A stretch of 8,888 nt of DNA from Deltaproteobacteria bacterium. Lineage in GTDB: Bacteria; Desulfobacterota; Syntrophia; Syntrophales; UBA2185. Shown here one piece after another: positions 1-6,432 of this stretch. The notes beneath the pieces were generated by a model. The model did no database searches and was not told where the DNA came from. It saw nothing but the letters and a program-made list of their open reading frames with translations. Each line of letters starts with the position of its first letter. Within the stretch, counting starts at the first letter, position 1. The stretch is taken from the NCBI GenBank assembly GCA_026388495.1, contig JAPLJQ010000139.1, forward strand, positions 1-8,888. The letters run 5' to 3'. Position numbers and translations under genes: made by a program.

Positions 1-281
1 ACGGCGGTTATCTGCTGCTGATGCCGTTTCATCAACGCAAAGTCAAATGTTGCCTCACCGGTCATGACCCCCAGACGTTTCAGCTTCTTGAGATGGGCAA
101 ATTGCCTGCTGCACGCAAGCAGGGCTTTGGTCGGGATGCAGCCCCGGTGGGTGCATGTACCGCCCCATCCGTCTTTTTCGATAACGGCGACTTTCGCACC
201 GAATCCGGCTGCCCGTTCGGCTGCTGCGTGACCGCCGGGGCCCGCACCGATGATGATGATGTCGTATTGTTCTGATTTCAT
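1..281 (-). CDS. lpd: Dihydrolipoyl dehydrogenase (GCS L-protein), N-terminal part, cut by window edge
   Basis: This FAD flavoenzyme reoxidises the dihydrolipoyl arm of GcvH (or of 2-oxoacid dehydrogenase E2 subunits) with NAD+. Only the first 93 residues lie in the window. They hold the FAD-binding Rossmann turn GAGPGG at residues 12-17, after a beta strand of four isoleucines, and an acidic residue ending the second strand (VIEK, 33-36). The redox-active disulfide follows as C43 and C48 in GGTCTHRGCIPTK, the CxxxxC signature of class I pyridine nucleotide-disulfide oxidoreductases. The ATG at 281 is preceded by a clear AGGGAGA ribosome site and overlaps the lipA stop in an ATGA, suggesting translational coupling. 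Family assignment is firm. The specific role as GCS L-protein is inferred from the operon; other members of the disulfide-reductase family share this N-terminus. Confidence 0.9.
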   Translation of the reverse strand, partial: MKSEQYDIIIIGAGPGGHAAAERAAGFGAKVAVIEKDGWGGTCTHRGCIPTKALLACSRQFAHLKKLKRLGVMTGEATFDFALMKRHQQQITA

Positions 282-1153
282 GAATTCTCCCTGGTCGGGT
301 CGGACATCATTTCCGCGGCATGATATGAGCTGCGCACCAGAGGCCCGGATTCCACGTGTTTCAATCCCATTTCAAAGGCCATTCCCTTGATGACTTCAAA
401 CTCGTCCGGTTCGTAGTATTTCATGACGGGCCAGTGGTTTCGCGTGGGCTGCAGGTATTGCCCGACCGTTATCCGTTCACAATGAACGGATGCCAGATCG
501 TGGAGCAACTCCAGGATGTTTCCCCAGTCCTCTCCAAATCCGACCATGAATCCTGATTTGGTTGTAATGGTTTTTTCGTTGTATTGATGAACTCGCTGCA
601 GCAACTCCAGGGAACGCTTGTAATCTCCCTGTGGGCGAAGGACGTCAAAGAGCGACGGCACAATTTCCATGTTGTGATTGATGACATGGGGCCGGGCTTC
701 CGTGATCCGCTCAAGGGCTTGCCAGTTGCCCATGAGATCCGGTATGAGGACTTCCACCTTACATGCCGGCACTTCCCGATACAGCATTTCCACGCAGCTC
801 GCAAAGGCCTCTGCGCCCCCGTCGGAAAGATCATCCCGGGTGACCGATGTGATGACGATGTATTCAATTCCCATTTCCTTGACAGCCTGGACGAGGCGCG
901 CAGGTTCGCTGTCATCCACTTTTTCGGGTTCTCCGTACGGGACATTGCAGTAGAGACAGTTTCTTGTGCAAATGTTTCCCAGTATCAGAAACGTCGCCGT
1001 TCCGGCATGAAAGCATTCGGCGATATTCGGACAGCGGGCTTCCTGGCATACGGTGTGGAGGCGGAAAGACGAAAGAATTCCCTTCACGCGTCTGACGTCG
1101 TTGCCGCAGGGGAGCTTAACCTTCAGCCATTCAGGTTTGCGCTTTACGTCCAT
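278..1153 (-). CDS. lipA: Lipoyl synthase (radical SAM)
   Basis: LipA inserts two sulfur atoms into octanoyl groups on carrier proteins such as GcvH, forming the lipoyl cofactor. The 291-residue protein shows both diagnostic cysteine sets. The auxiliary 4Fe-4S cluster motif CX4CX5C is at C36, C41 and C47 (CQEARCPNIAEC), and the radical SAM motif CX3CX2C is at C62, C66 and C69 (CTRNCLYC). The C-terminal RSSYHA motif, whose serine ligates the auxiliary cluster, is at about 274-279. Length is normal for the family. I chose the ATG at 1153; a TTG at 1171 would add six residues (MKKDFF) but has no Shine-Dalgarno, and the ATG has only a weak AAAAGA-like one. It starts 21 bp after the small membrane protein gene and overlaps lpd by 4 bp. 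No lipB or lplA is visible in the window. Confidence 0.95.
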   Translation of the reverse strand: MDVKRKPEWLKVKLPCGNDVRRVKGILSSFRLHTVCQEARCPNIAECFHAGTATFLILGNICTRNCLYCNVPYGEPEKVDDSEPARLVQAVKEMGIEYIVITSVTRDDLSDGGAEAFASCVEMLYREVPACKVEVLIPDLMGNWQALERITEARPHVINHNMEIVPSLFDVLRPQGDYKRSLELLQRVHQYNEKTITTKSGFMVGFGEDWGNILELLHDLASVHCERITVGQYLQPTRNHWPVMKYYEPDEFEVIKGMAFEMGLKHVESGPLVRSSYHAAEMMSDPTRENS

Positions 1154-1174
1154 AAAAAAATCTTTTTTCAACGC

Positions 1175-1594
1175 TCAGGAAGGCTCATCCGCTTTCGTTT
1201 CCGGATCTTCTCCAGAGGCTTGTTTTCTGGCCTTAATGAAACCCGCAATGCCGAACAGAAAAAATATGGCCCCCATTATGAGCTGGGGAATGGCCGCTTC
1301 AACTTTACCGGATGGAAGGATATGCATCAGGGCCTGCAGAAGGTTCATAAGGCCAAAAAACAGAAAAAAAGCGGGCACGACATAGGAAAACAACTTGCGG
1401 ATACCCGCCGGCAGTTTGGGGAGATTCTGTTTCTGATCCGGAGTGGGACTTGAGACGGTGTTTCGCTGTTCAACCGGCGCCGGTTTTTCGCCCGTGGCAT
1501 CTTTATCAAGACCGGAAAGAGCCCAGATGATCCGGTCTCTCTCCCTGGAATCTTTGACCACCTTGAGTTTTTCCATGAGTTTCTTTTTGTACAT
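1175..1594 (-). CDS. Small two-helix membrane protein of unknown function
   Basis: I do not recognise this 139-residue protein. Residues 1-30 form a charged, probably helical segment (EKLKVVKDSRERDRIIWAL). Residues 31-65 are a Pro/Thr/Gln-rich linker. Two hydrophobic stretches follow, about 69-91 (with LFSYVVPAFFLFFG) and about 99-121 (PQLIMGAIFFLFGIAGF), which look like a transmembrane hairpin. The C-terminus is a short, charged, mostly acidic tail (SGEDPETKADEPS). No signal peptidase site is evident. The start at 1594 is supported by an AGGGAA ribosome site 7 bp upstream. The gene lies 14 bp after gcvPB and immediately before lipA, so it is almost certainly in the same transcript. Its position may be incidental, or it may link GCS or lipoylation to the membrane; nothing in the sequence decides this. 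Confidence 0.8.
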   Translation of the reverse strand: MYKKKLMEKLKVVKDSRERDRIIWALSGLDKDATGEKPAPVEQRNTVSSPTPDQKQNLPKLPAGIRKLFSYVVPAFFLFFGLMNLLQALMHILPSGKVEAAIPQLIMGAIFFLFGIAGFIKARKQASGEDPETKADEPS

Positions 1595-1608
1595 ATCCAG
1601 TTCCCTGT

Positions 1609-3054
1609 TTACATGCGTCCTTTCCAGCAGACATCCGGTTCCCGGGCCGCCTTCACGTCATCCAGACGCCTGACGGGAGTCGTCAGCGGCGCCGACCTGA
1701 CAAGGTCAGGATTTTCCTTCGCTTCATGGGCGATGGCAATCATGGTATCACAGAATGCATCCAAAGTCTCTTTGCTTTCCGTTTCGTTGGGTTCGATCAT
1801 GATGGCCTCGGGGACGATCATGGGGAAGTAAATCGTCGGCGGATGATAGCCGTAGTCCAGAAGGCGCTTGGCAATGTCGGAGGTATGCACCCCGCTTTCC
1901 TTTACCTGCCGTTTTCCGGAAAAAACGCACTCATGCATGCAGACCCGGTCATAGGCAAGGTCATAGTAGGGCTTCAGCCTTTCCTTGATATAATTTGCGT
2001 TCAGGACGGCGATTTCGCTGGCCCGCTTCAACCCATCCGGTCCCAGAGACCGGATGTAGGTGTAGGCCTTCACCATGACGTTGAAATTACCGTAAAAAGC
2101 CCGTACCCTTCCGATGCTGTCGGGGCAGTCGTAGTCCCAGTCATAGCTGCCTCCTCTTTTTACGACCCGCGGAATGGGGAGATGGGGAACAAGTTTTTTT
2201 CCGACGCCAACGGGCCCGCTTCCCGGACCACCGCAGCCGTGAGGCGTCGAGAAGGTCTTGTGAAGATTGAGCTGGATCACGTCGAAGCCCAGGTCGCCGG
2301 GTCTCGTTTTACCCATGAAGGCGTTGGCATTGGCGCCGTCGCAGTAGAGAAATCCTCCCCTGCTGTGAATGATTTCCGCCACCTGCTCGATATTCCGCTC
2401 AAAGAGCCCCAGGGTGTTGGGATTCGTCAGCATGAGACCTGCCACGTCTTCCGTCATCAGTTCCCGCAGATGATCAATGTCCACGCCCCCTTCGCTGTTG
2501 GAACGCACCGTAACCACCTGGTATCCGCAGAGCGCCCCCGATGCGGGATTCGTTCCGTGGGCGGCGTCGGGGATTAAGATATGGGATCGCCGTTCCCCTT
2601 TTTTCTCGAAAAATTTCTTGATAACCATAATACCCGTAAGTTCACCGTGGGCGCCAGCGGCAGGCTGGAGGGCGAAATCGGCCATCCCGAAAATTTCGCT
2701 CAGATACTGCCGCATTTCATACAGGAGCTGCAGGGAACCCTGGGAAAATTCAACCGGCGCGTAGGGATGGAGGGAGGTAAACCCGGGAAGCCGCGAGATA
2801 TCCTCATTGATCTTCGGGTTGTACTTCATGGTGCAGGAACCTAAGGGATAAAAACCCACATCGACGCCAAAATTCCGCTTGGACAGCTGTGTATAATGAC
2901 GGATCAGATCCACCTCGGCAACTTCCGGCAGATCCACCTCCTCCCGGAGCAGATTCCTGTCGATGATACTTCCAATGGCCACCTCCGGCACGTCACTTCT
3001 CGGAATGGTCGTGGCGCTGCGTCCCGGTCGGCTCTTTTCGAAGATGAGTTCCAT
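1609..3054 (-). CDS. gcvPB: Glycine dehydrogenase (decarboxylating) subunit 2, P-protein beta half
   Basis: This is the PLP-carrying half of the split P-protein. With GcvPA it decarboxylates glycine and passes the aminomethyl group to lipoyl-GcvH. The 481-residue sequence opens with the family-typical MELIFEKSRPGR and contains FYPLGSCTMKYNP (68-80), the PAAGAHGELTG segment (131-141) and DAAHGTNPAS (163-172). The PLP-binding lysine K266 lies in QLNLHKTFSTPHGCGGPGSG. The C-terminus PVRRLDDVKAAREP is also typical. A GTG at 3078 would add eight residues but lacks a ribosome site, whereas the ATG at 3054 follows AAGGGGGAA, so I use 3054. It is separated from gcvPA by 3378 bp holding three unrelated genes, yet appears intact. 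It is followed after 14 bp by the small membrane protein gene. Confidence 0.96.
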   Translation of the reverse strand: MELIFEKSRPGRSATTIPRSDVPEVAIGSIIDRNLLREEVDLPEVAEVDLIRHYTQLSKRNFGVDVGFYPLGSCTMKYNPKINEDISRLPGFTSLHPYAPVEFSQGSLQLLYEMRQYLSEIFGMADFALQPAAGAHGELTGIMVIKKFFEKKGERRSHILIPDAAHGTNPASGALCGYQVVTVRSNSEGGVDIDHLRELMTEDVAGLMLTNPNTLGLFERNIEQVAEIIHSRGGFLYCDGANANAFMGKTRPGDLGFDVIQLNLHKTFSTPHGCGGPGSGPVGVGKKLVPHLPIPRVVKRGGSYDWDYDCPDSIGRVRAFYGNFNVMVKAYTYIRSLGPDGLKRASEIAVLNANYIKERLKPYYDLAYDRVCMHECVFSGKRQVKESGVHTSDIAKRLLDYGYHPPTIYFPMIVPEAIMIEPNETESKETLDAFCDTMIAIAHEAKENPDLVRSAPLTTPVRRLDDVKAAREPDVCWKGRM

Positions 3055-3067
3055 GAGTTCCCCCTTT
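3055..3067 (-). promoter_or_regulatory. Ribosome binding site that fixes the gcvPB start
   Basis: On the minus strand AAAGGGGGAACTC directly precedes the ATG at 3054. The purine run is a strong Shine-Dalgarno with about 4-6 bp spacing. The alternative GTG at 3078 is preceded by a T-rich stretch ending in TTCCAC, with no purine run. The site probably belongs to the ancestral operon rather than to the inserted genes. Confidence 0.75.
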
Positions 3068-3116
3068 TTGTCGTCCACGTGGAAAAATGAACCAATAATA
3101 TGTTGATATAACTAGA

Positions 3117-3133
3117 TTCCCGCCTCCGCGGAA
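3117..3133 (-). other. GC-rich hairpin in the gap between the endonuclease gene and gcvPB
   Basis: On the minus strand TTCCGC and GCGGGAA can pair around a GGAG loop, with one bulged base. It is an island of G+C in an otherwise AT-rich 120-bp gap. It is not followed by a T tract in the direction of transcription (the next bases are TCTAGTTATATC), so it is not a good intrinsic terminator, and read-through into gcvPB seems possible. The rest of the gap (3055-3174) holds no ORF and no convincing promoter, only a -10-like TATTAT (3095-3100) with no matching -35. Confidence 0.3.
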
Positions 3134-3174
3134 ATGAAAAAATTACGGTTTCTGCATTAAATTAAAAGCTCTCA

Positions 3175-4131
3175 TTATTCTTTGGACAGCACCCACAAAT
3201 CCTTCACCAAAAATTGCTGGAAGTCCTGAATCTGTTCACGAAGTCGGTCATTTGTAACCATTTCCGGTCTGGGGTCGACATAATAGACACCATCCAATCG
3301 GTTCAATGCCACAGTGTAGCCCAGGAAATGATTGCTCTTAAATGTTGAGTTGATTCCAAAGATGCTGTTACTCCTGCGAGCCCTTTGAACATCGTGTAAG
3401 AAAATAGCTATCACAGGTATGTTTCTGCCGAGAAGTTTGGTCAAAAGATATTTGTCGAGAAAGGCCTTATCTATCCTGTCCTTGCTTGTTGTCTTGACAG
3501 AACCAACTACTTCTGCATGATGGATAAAGCTTGTTTCCGAAGCAATAATGGCCTTATTACGTGAAAATACTAAGTCCAGTTCGTAGGACATTTTATAGCC
3601 GGGATAGCCTGGTATCGGAAGATTTATAGTACGAGACTCACAATCTAAGCCAACTTCCTTGATGATAAGTTTGATTAATGTCTCGAAGAGCTGTCCGATT
3701 CTCTTTCTTGATTGGTTTGGACTCTCAAATGAATCACCGATACATCCTATGGCTTGTTGAACTGTATAGATAATTTTGTTGGTCTCCTTTGATTCTACAT
3801 ACGCTTTGGTGACTTTACGATCTCTTGCTGCTATCTTGTATTTTCTTAAATCGGTCAAGAAGCTCATGAATCTCTCAAAAGCTCCTTTAAAGTTAGCAGC
3901 TGACTCAAAAAACAGATTGATATTTAATGGACGCGTAATTTTATGACCATATTCTTCACTGTATTGATAGAAGATGTAGTTGGAGTGAGAGGGAGAAATA
4001 ATACGTGTCGGTTGCTCCTTCTTCACGAAATTGAGGAAGGTGTGGCAAATTGTTGAATAGTCAGCCAACGCTGCGAATGCCGACTTGTCTTGAACACTCT
4101 CTTGTAGATCTGCTAACTTTACTTCTTTCAT
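3175..4131 (-). CDS. Probable type II restriction endonuclease, unassigned family
   Basis: The role is inferred mainly from context: the gene follows a DNA methyltransferase gene with a 4-bp ATGA overlap, the classic M-then-R arrangement. The 318-residue protein has no membrane segments or signal peptide. A helix with RIGQLFETLIKLIIKEVG (145-161; E150) is followed by a strand carrying YELDLVFS (183-190; D186), then ASETS (E199), then SVKTTSKDR (211-219; K213) and an acidic D226. The K-T-T/S-x-K-D-R pattern with an acidic residue 13 positions after the lysine resembles the variant PD-(D/E)XK site of EcoRII/Cfr10I-type enzymes, but the D186-K213 spacing of 27 is shorter than in those. After it comes a hydrophobic strand (IPVIAIFLHDVQRA, 238-251). 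Sampled rows have about 37-45% GC, well below the gcv genes. The recognition site cannot be read from the sequence. An AAGGG about 10-11 bp upstream of the ATG, inside the methyltransferase gene, may serve as ribosome site. Confidence 0.75.
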   Translation of the reverse strand: MKEVKLADLQESVQDKSAFAALADYSTICHTFLNFVKKEQPTRIISPSHSNYIFYQYSEEYGHKITRPLNINLFFESAANFKGAFERFMSFLTDLRKYKIAARDRKVTKAYVESKETNKIIYTVQQAIGCIGDSFESPNQSRKRIGQLFETLIKLIIKEVGLDCESRTINLPIPGYPGYKMSYELDLVFSRNKAIIASETSFIHHAEVVGSVKTTSKDRIDKAFLDKYLLTKLLGRNIPVIAIFLHDVQRARRSNSIFGINSTFKSNHFLGYTVALNRLDGVYYVDPRPEMVTNDRLREQIQDFQQFLVKDLWVLSKE

Positions 4132-5144
4132 CTGATGGACACCCTTCGCTTGGTGTTTTCCAAGTCATATCTAATCCATTTTTCTATTGGCCAATCTTCG
4201 ACCAGTTCGATCCTCTGCGCTGCCCATTGACAATACTCGGCAGAAGTGTCGCATCCTTTCCACTTCCGGTGAAGCTGTTCGGCTACCACAGCCGTAGTTC
4301 CTGATCCGAGGAACGGATCAACGACCAAATCCCCTGGATTCGATGAAGCGAAGACAAGTGTTCTTAGAAGTTCTTCAGGTTTTTGAGTTGGGTGTGGAGT
4401 CTTTTCGTGCATACCATTGCATGTTGTTGGAATTTCTATAACATCTTTCGGCTTAGCCCCCTTGGGATGTGGCTGCCAAATATGACCTTTATTATTGTTT
4501 TTTCCATATTGACTTGTTTCAGCCTGGGGATGTCCAGGATATTTTAGAGTATGATTTCCATAGGGAATCCGAACGTCGTCAATATTAAAAGTAAATTGCT
4601 TGCTTTTTCTTAAGTGGAGGATACTTTCGTGCGAACGGCCCCAATCGCTGCCAAGATTTGCCTTGTTTTTATAATGCCAGACAATCCATCGACAGCCCAG
4701 AAAAAATTGAGAAGCCGGATGCTTCAAATCCGCGAGGATCTCAGAAAATCCGCAAATGTATAGTGTCCCGGTAGATTTCAAAACCCGCGCCGCCTGTTCA
4801 ATCCATCGCAAAGACCAGTTGATATACTCTTGCTGTGATTCAAAGTTATCCCATTCTGCTTTCTTAATGTTATATGGGGGATCGGCAAAAACAAGATCAA
4901 CGGATTCAGATTCTATAGATTGGAGCCATATAATGGTATCTCCAACCCAGACTTCTCCATTGGGATTAGAATAAAAGAGAACGGGTGTTTCAGGATTTAA
5001 TCGCTGGATATCAATCTCAGAGAAATATCCTCTAATCACTGGATCTCCAAAGAAAATTGGAATGTCTTTCTTGCGTGTATATTCAGCCGATGGTTCTTTT
5101 ACTGTCGGCTGAGATTCTTGTTTTTGAATTGCTTTATATTTCAT
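4128..5144 (-). CDS. Beta-class DNA methyltransferase, probably adenine-N6
   Basis: It transfers a methyl group from S-adenosylmethionine to DNA, presumably protecting the host from the adjacent endonuclease. The 338-residue protein has catalytic motif IV DPPY at 88-91, preceded by SVDLVFA. The motif X segment HPTQKPEELLRTLV is at 251-264, and the SAM-binding motif I DPFLGSGTTA at 276-285, with KGCD (297-299 region) after it. The order IV-X-I is that of beta-class enzymes, and DPPY favours m6A over m4C. The region between, about 150-245, would carry the target recognition domain. About 65 residues precede the usual start of the fold (VWVGDTIIWLQS), longer than in many relatives. The ATG at 5144 has an in-frame TGA two codons upstream, so no longer start exists. 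Its ribosome site is poor: the nearest AGGA is about 16 bp away. It overlaps the endonuclease gene by 4 bp. Confidence 0.93.
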   Translation of the reverse strand: MKYKAIQKQESQPTVKEPSAEYTRKKDIPIFFGDPVIRGYFSEIDIQRLNPETPVLFYSNPNGEVWVGDTIIWLQSIESESVDLVFADPPYNIKKAEWDNFESQQEYINWSLRWIEQAARVLKSTGTLYICGFSEILADLKHPASQFFLGCRWIVWHYKNKANLGSDWGRSHESILHLRKSKQFTFNIDDVRIPYGNHTLKYPGHPQAETSQYGKNNNKGHIWQPHPKGAKPKDVIEIPTTCNGMHEKTPHPTQKPEELLRTLVFASSNPGDLVVDPFLGSGTTAVVAEQLHRKWKGCDTSAEYCQWAAQRIELVEDWPIEKWIRYDLENTKRRVSIR

Positions 5145-5213
5145 TGTTCAAAGTCTTAAATCCTGTTTATTTGGCACTTCTACTAAAATGTCATCTTTGC
5201 ATGCCATAAATAT

Positions 5214-5238
5214 AAAACCGGACAATCATGAAGGTTTT
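5214..5238 (-). terminator. Weak candidate hairpin after the coiled-coil gene
   Basis: On the minus strand AAAACC and GGTTTT form a perfect 6-bp inverted repeat around a 13-nt loop, starting right after the coiled-coil gene stop codon. A T-rich run (TTTATATTTAT) covers the 3' arm and the bases after it. The stem has only two G-C pairs, so termination would be inefficient at best. It could reduce read-through into the methyltransferase gene. The rest of this 94-bp gap (5145-5238) shows no convincing promoter. Confidence 0.25.
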
Positions 5239-6303
5239 TTATTTCTCCTGTGGTTGTTTCCGAACCTGGTCACTCAGCAGTTGCTGGAGACTGGAAAGAG
5301 ATTTAAAGCTGGAAGAACCCTCAACTGTTTTAACGGCAATATCCTGGACTTTCTGATAGGCCGATTCCAATTGCTGAGAAAGTTTGGAAAGCTGTTCGGA
5401 TTGTTCTTTGACCAATTTTTCAAGAGACTCGATGCGGGTTTTGAAAACGTTTCCTTCACCTTCGAATTCTTTTCTTAAAAGCTGATCTTTTGTTTTTGCC
5501 TCAAAGGTAAGTTTGTCAGTGGTTTCTTTAACGGCGCGGTTGACGGCTGCTTCCAGTTCTTTCGGGAAGAGATCTGCCCGCTTGCGGAGGTCGTTCAGTT
5601 CTTCTTCCTTCTCGGCAATGGCAGCTTCACGCACTTTCAATTCGTTCTCTGTGTGCTCCCTTTTAGTCTTGATTTCGTTTTCTAACTTCGCTTTTTCATA
5701 TTCAAAACGGTCTTTTGCCTGTTGTTGCTCCTTCTTGAAAGTGTAATCAAATTCTTCCTTTTCCCGAATCTGTTTCTTTTTCTCTGCCGCATCCCGTTCC
5801 TTTGAAGCCGCCTCGTGTTCCGCCTGTTCTTTTTCCCATTCTGCTCTGGTCGATTCAATCTCACTCTTCAGTTCTTCTTTTTTCTTCGCCATTTCTGATT
5901 CAAATTCCTGACGTTTCTCGTGCTGAGCTTCAATGAGGGCCGCGAGGGTCATGGCGGCCCTGTCAATCTCGTAAAGCTCCCGGAGTTCCTTTTCCTTTGC
6001 GGCGATGGCGTTCCGTATGGCGACGAACTTATTTACCTCTTCTTCCAGCCGATCAGTGATCTGGGTGAGCATTTTACCAATGTCGAGTTTTAGGTTGCCT
6101 ATTTCTTTTGCCACTCCATCAACTGTCAGAGATTCGGCAATTTTTACGGCTTCCTGGGTCTTTTTCTCTTCCAGTTTCTTTTCCGGCTTCAACTCCCCCT
6201 CCCGTTTCTCCTGCAACTGTTTCAATAAGGCACTGTAGGCCTCAAGCATCTCCTGTTTTGTACTGGTCATTGAAAGTTTTTTTGGCTCCTTTTTTTCATC
6301 CAT
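5239..6303 (-). CDS. Charged coiled-coil protein of unknown function
   Basis: This 354-residue, cysteine-free protein is dominated by Glu, Lys, Ala and Gln and reads as a long coiled coil. Residues 1-55 are a Lys/Glu-rich N-terminus (KLSMTSTKQEMLEAYSALL). Residues 56-110 include a less charged conserved-looking block (ESLTVDGVAKEIGNLKLDIG). About 85-245 is near-continuous heptad-like helix (repeats such as AAKEKELREL and AKKKEELKSEIE). About 246-325 is a second helical block ending KLSQQLESAYQKVQDIAVKT, and the last 25 residues are Ser/Gln-rich. There is no membrane segment, nuclease motif or ATP-binding Walker motif, so it is not an SMC ATPase. The ATG at 6303 follows AAAGGA, a good ribosome site. 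It lies 129 bp after gcvPA and 94 bp before the methyltransferase gene, in the same direction. Its 5' half is less AT-rich than the R-M genes, so it may have arrived separately. A structural or chromosome-associated role is only a guess. Confidence 0.85.
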   Translation of the reverse strand: MDEKKEPKKLSMTSTKQEMLEAYSALLKQLQEKREGELKPEKKLEEKKTQEAVKIAESLTVDGVAKEIGNLKLDIGKMLTQITDRLEEEVNKFVAIRNAIAAKEKELRELYEIDRAAMTLAALIEAQHEKRQEFESEMAKKKEELKSEIESTRAEWEKEQAEHEAASKERDAAEKKKQIREKEEFDYTFKKEQQQAKDRFEYEKAKLENEIKTKREHTENELKVREAAIAEKEEELNDLRKRADLFPKELEAAVNRAVKETTDKLTFEAKTKDQLLRKEFEGEGNVFKTRIESLEKLVKEQSEQLSKLSQQLESAYQKVQDIAVKTVEGSSSFKSLSSLQQLLSDQVRKQPQEK

Positions 6304-6432
6304 AAATTTTTCCTTTCTGCTAAGTATCGGCGTGTCATTTTTAATCTATTGTGTGCTTGTCAGTACCTCTTCAATATGAAATCCTTCGCTCTTTATGAAG
6401 GTAATTTTTAATTATGCAAAGTACTCTAAATG

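Noticed and set aside
246..263. GAT/ATC trinucleotide run at the 5' end of lpd as a variable repeat
   Set aside because: It encodes the isoleucine-rich first beta strand of the FAD domain and has only about four units, so it is explained by protein sequence.
1154..1171. TTG at 1171 as the lipA start
   Set aside because: It has no Shine-Dalgarno and adds only MKKDFF; the in-frame ATG at 1153 begins closer to the conserved sequence. Not fully excluded.
584..1453. Long plus-strand open frame (289 codons) opposite lipA and the membrane protein gene
   Set aside because: It is antisense to two well-supported genes, crosses their boundary, and its translation shows no family motif; it is a codon-bias shadow.
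1726..2577. Long plus-strand open frame (283 codons) opposite gcvPB
   Set aside because: It lies wholly antisense to gcvPB, whose PLP site and family blocks are clear, and its translation is unrecognisable.
3074..3083. Perfect 10-bp palindrome TCCACGTGGA upstream of gcvPB as an operator
   Set aside because: It is short and single-copy in the regions I compared, with no linked regulator; chance or a site of unknown meaning, not enough to annotate.
5239..6303. Coiled-coil protein as an SMC, MukB or RecN-type ATPase
   Set aside because: There is no Walker A or signature motif and the protein is too short; similarity to such proteins would come only from heptad composition.
6382..6401. Inverted repeat CCTTC/GAAGG after gcvPA as an intrinsic terminator
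   Set aside because: The stem is only 5 bp with a 9-nt loop, and the bases after it on the minus strand (ATTTCATATTG) are not a proper T tract.
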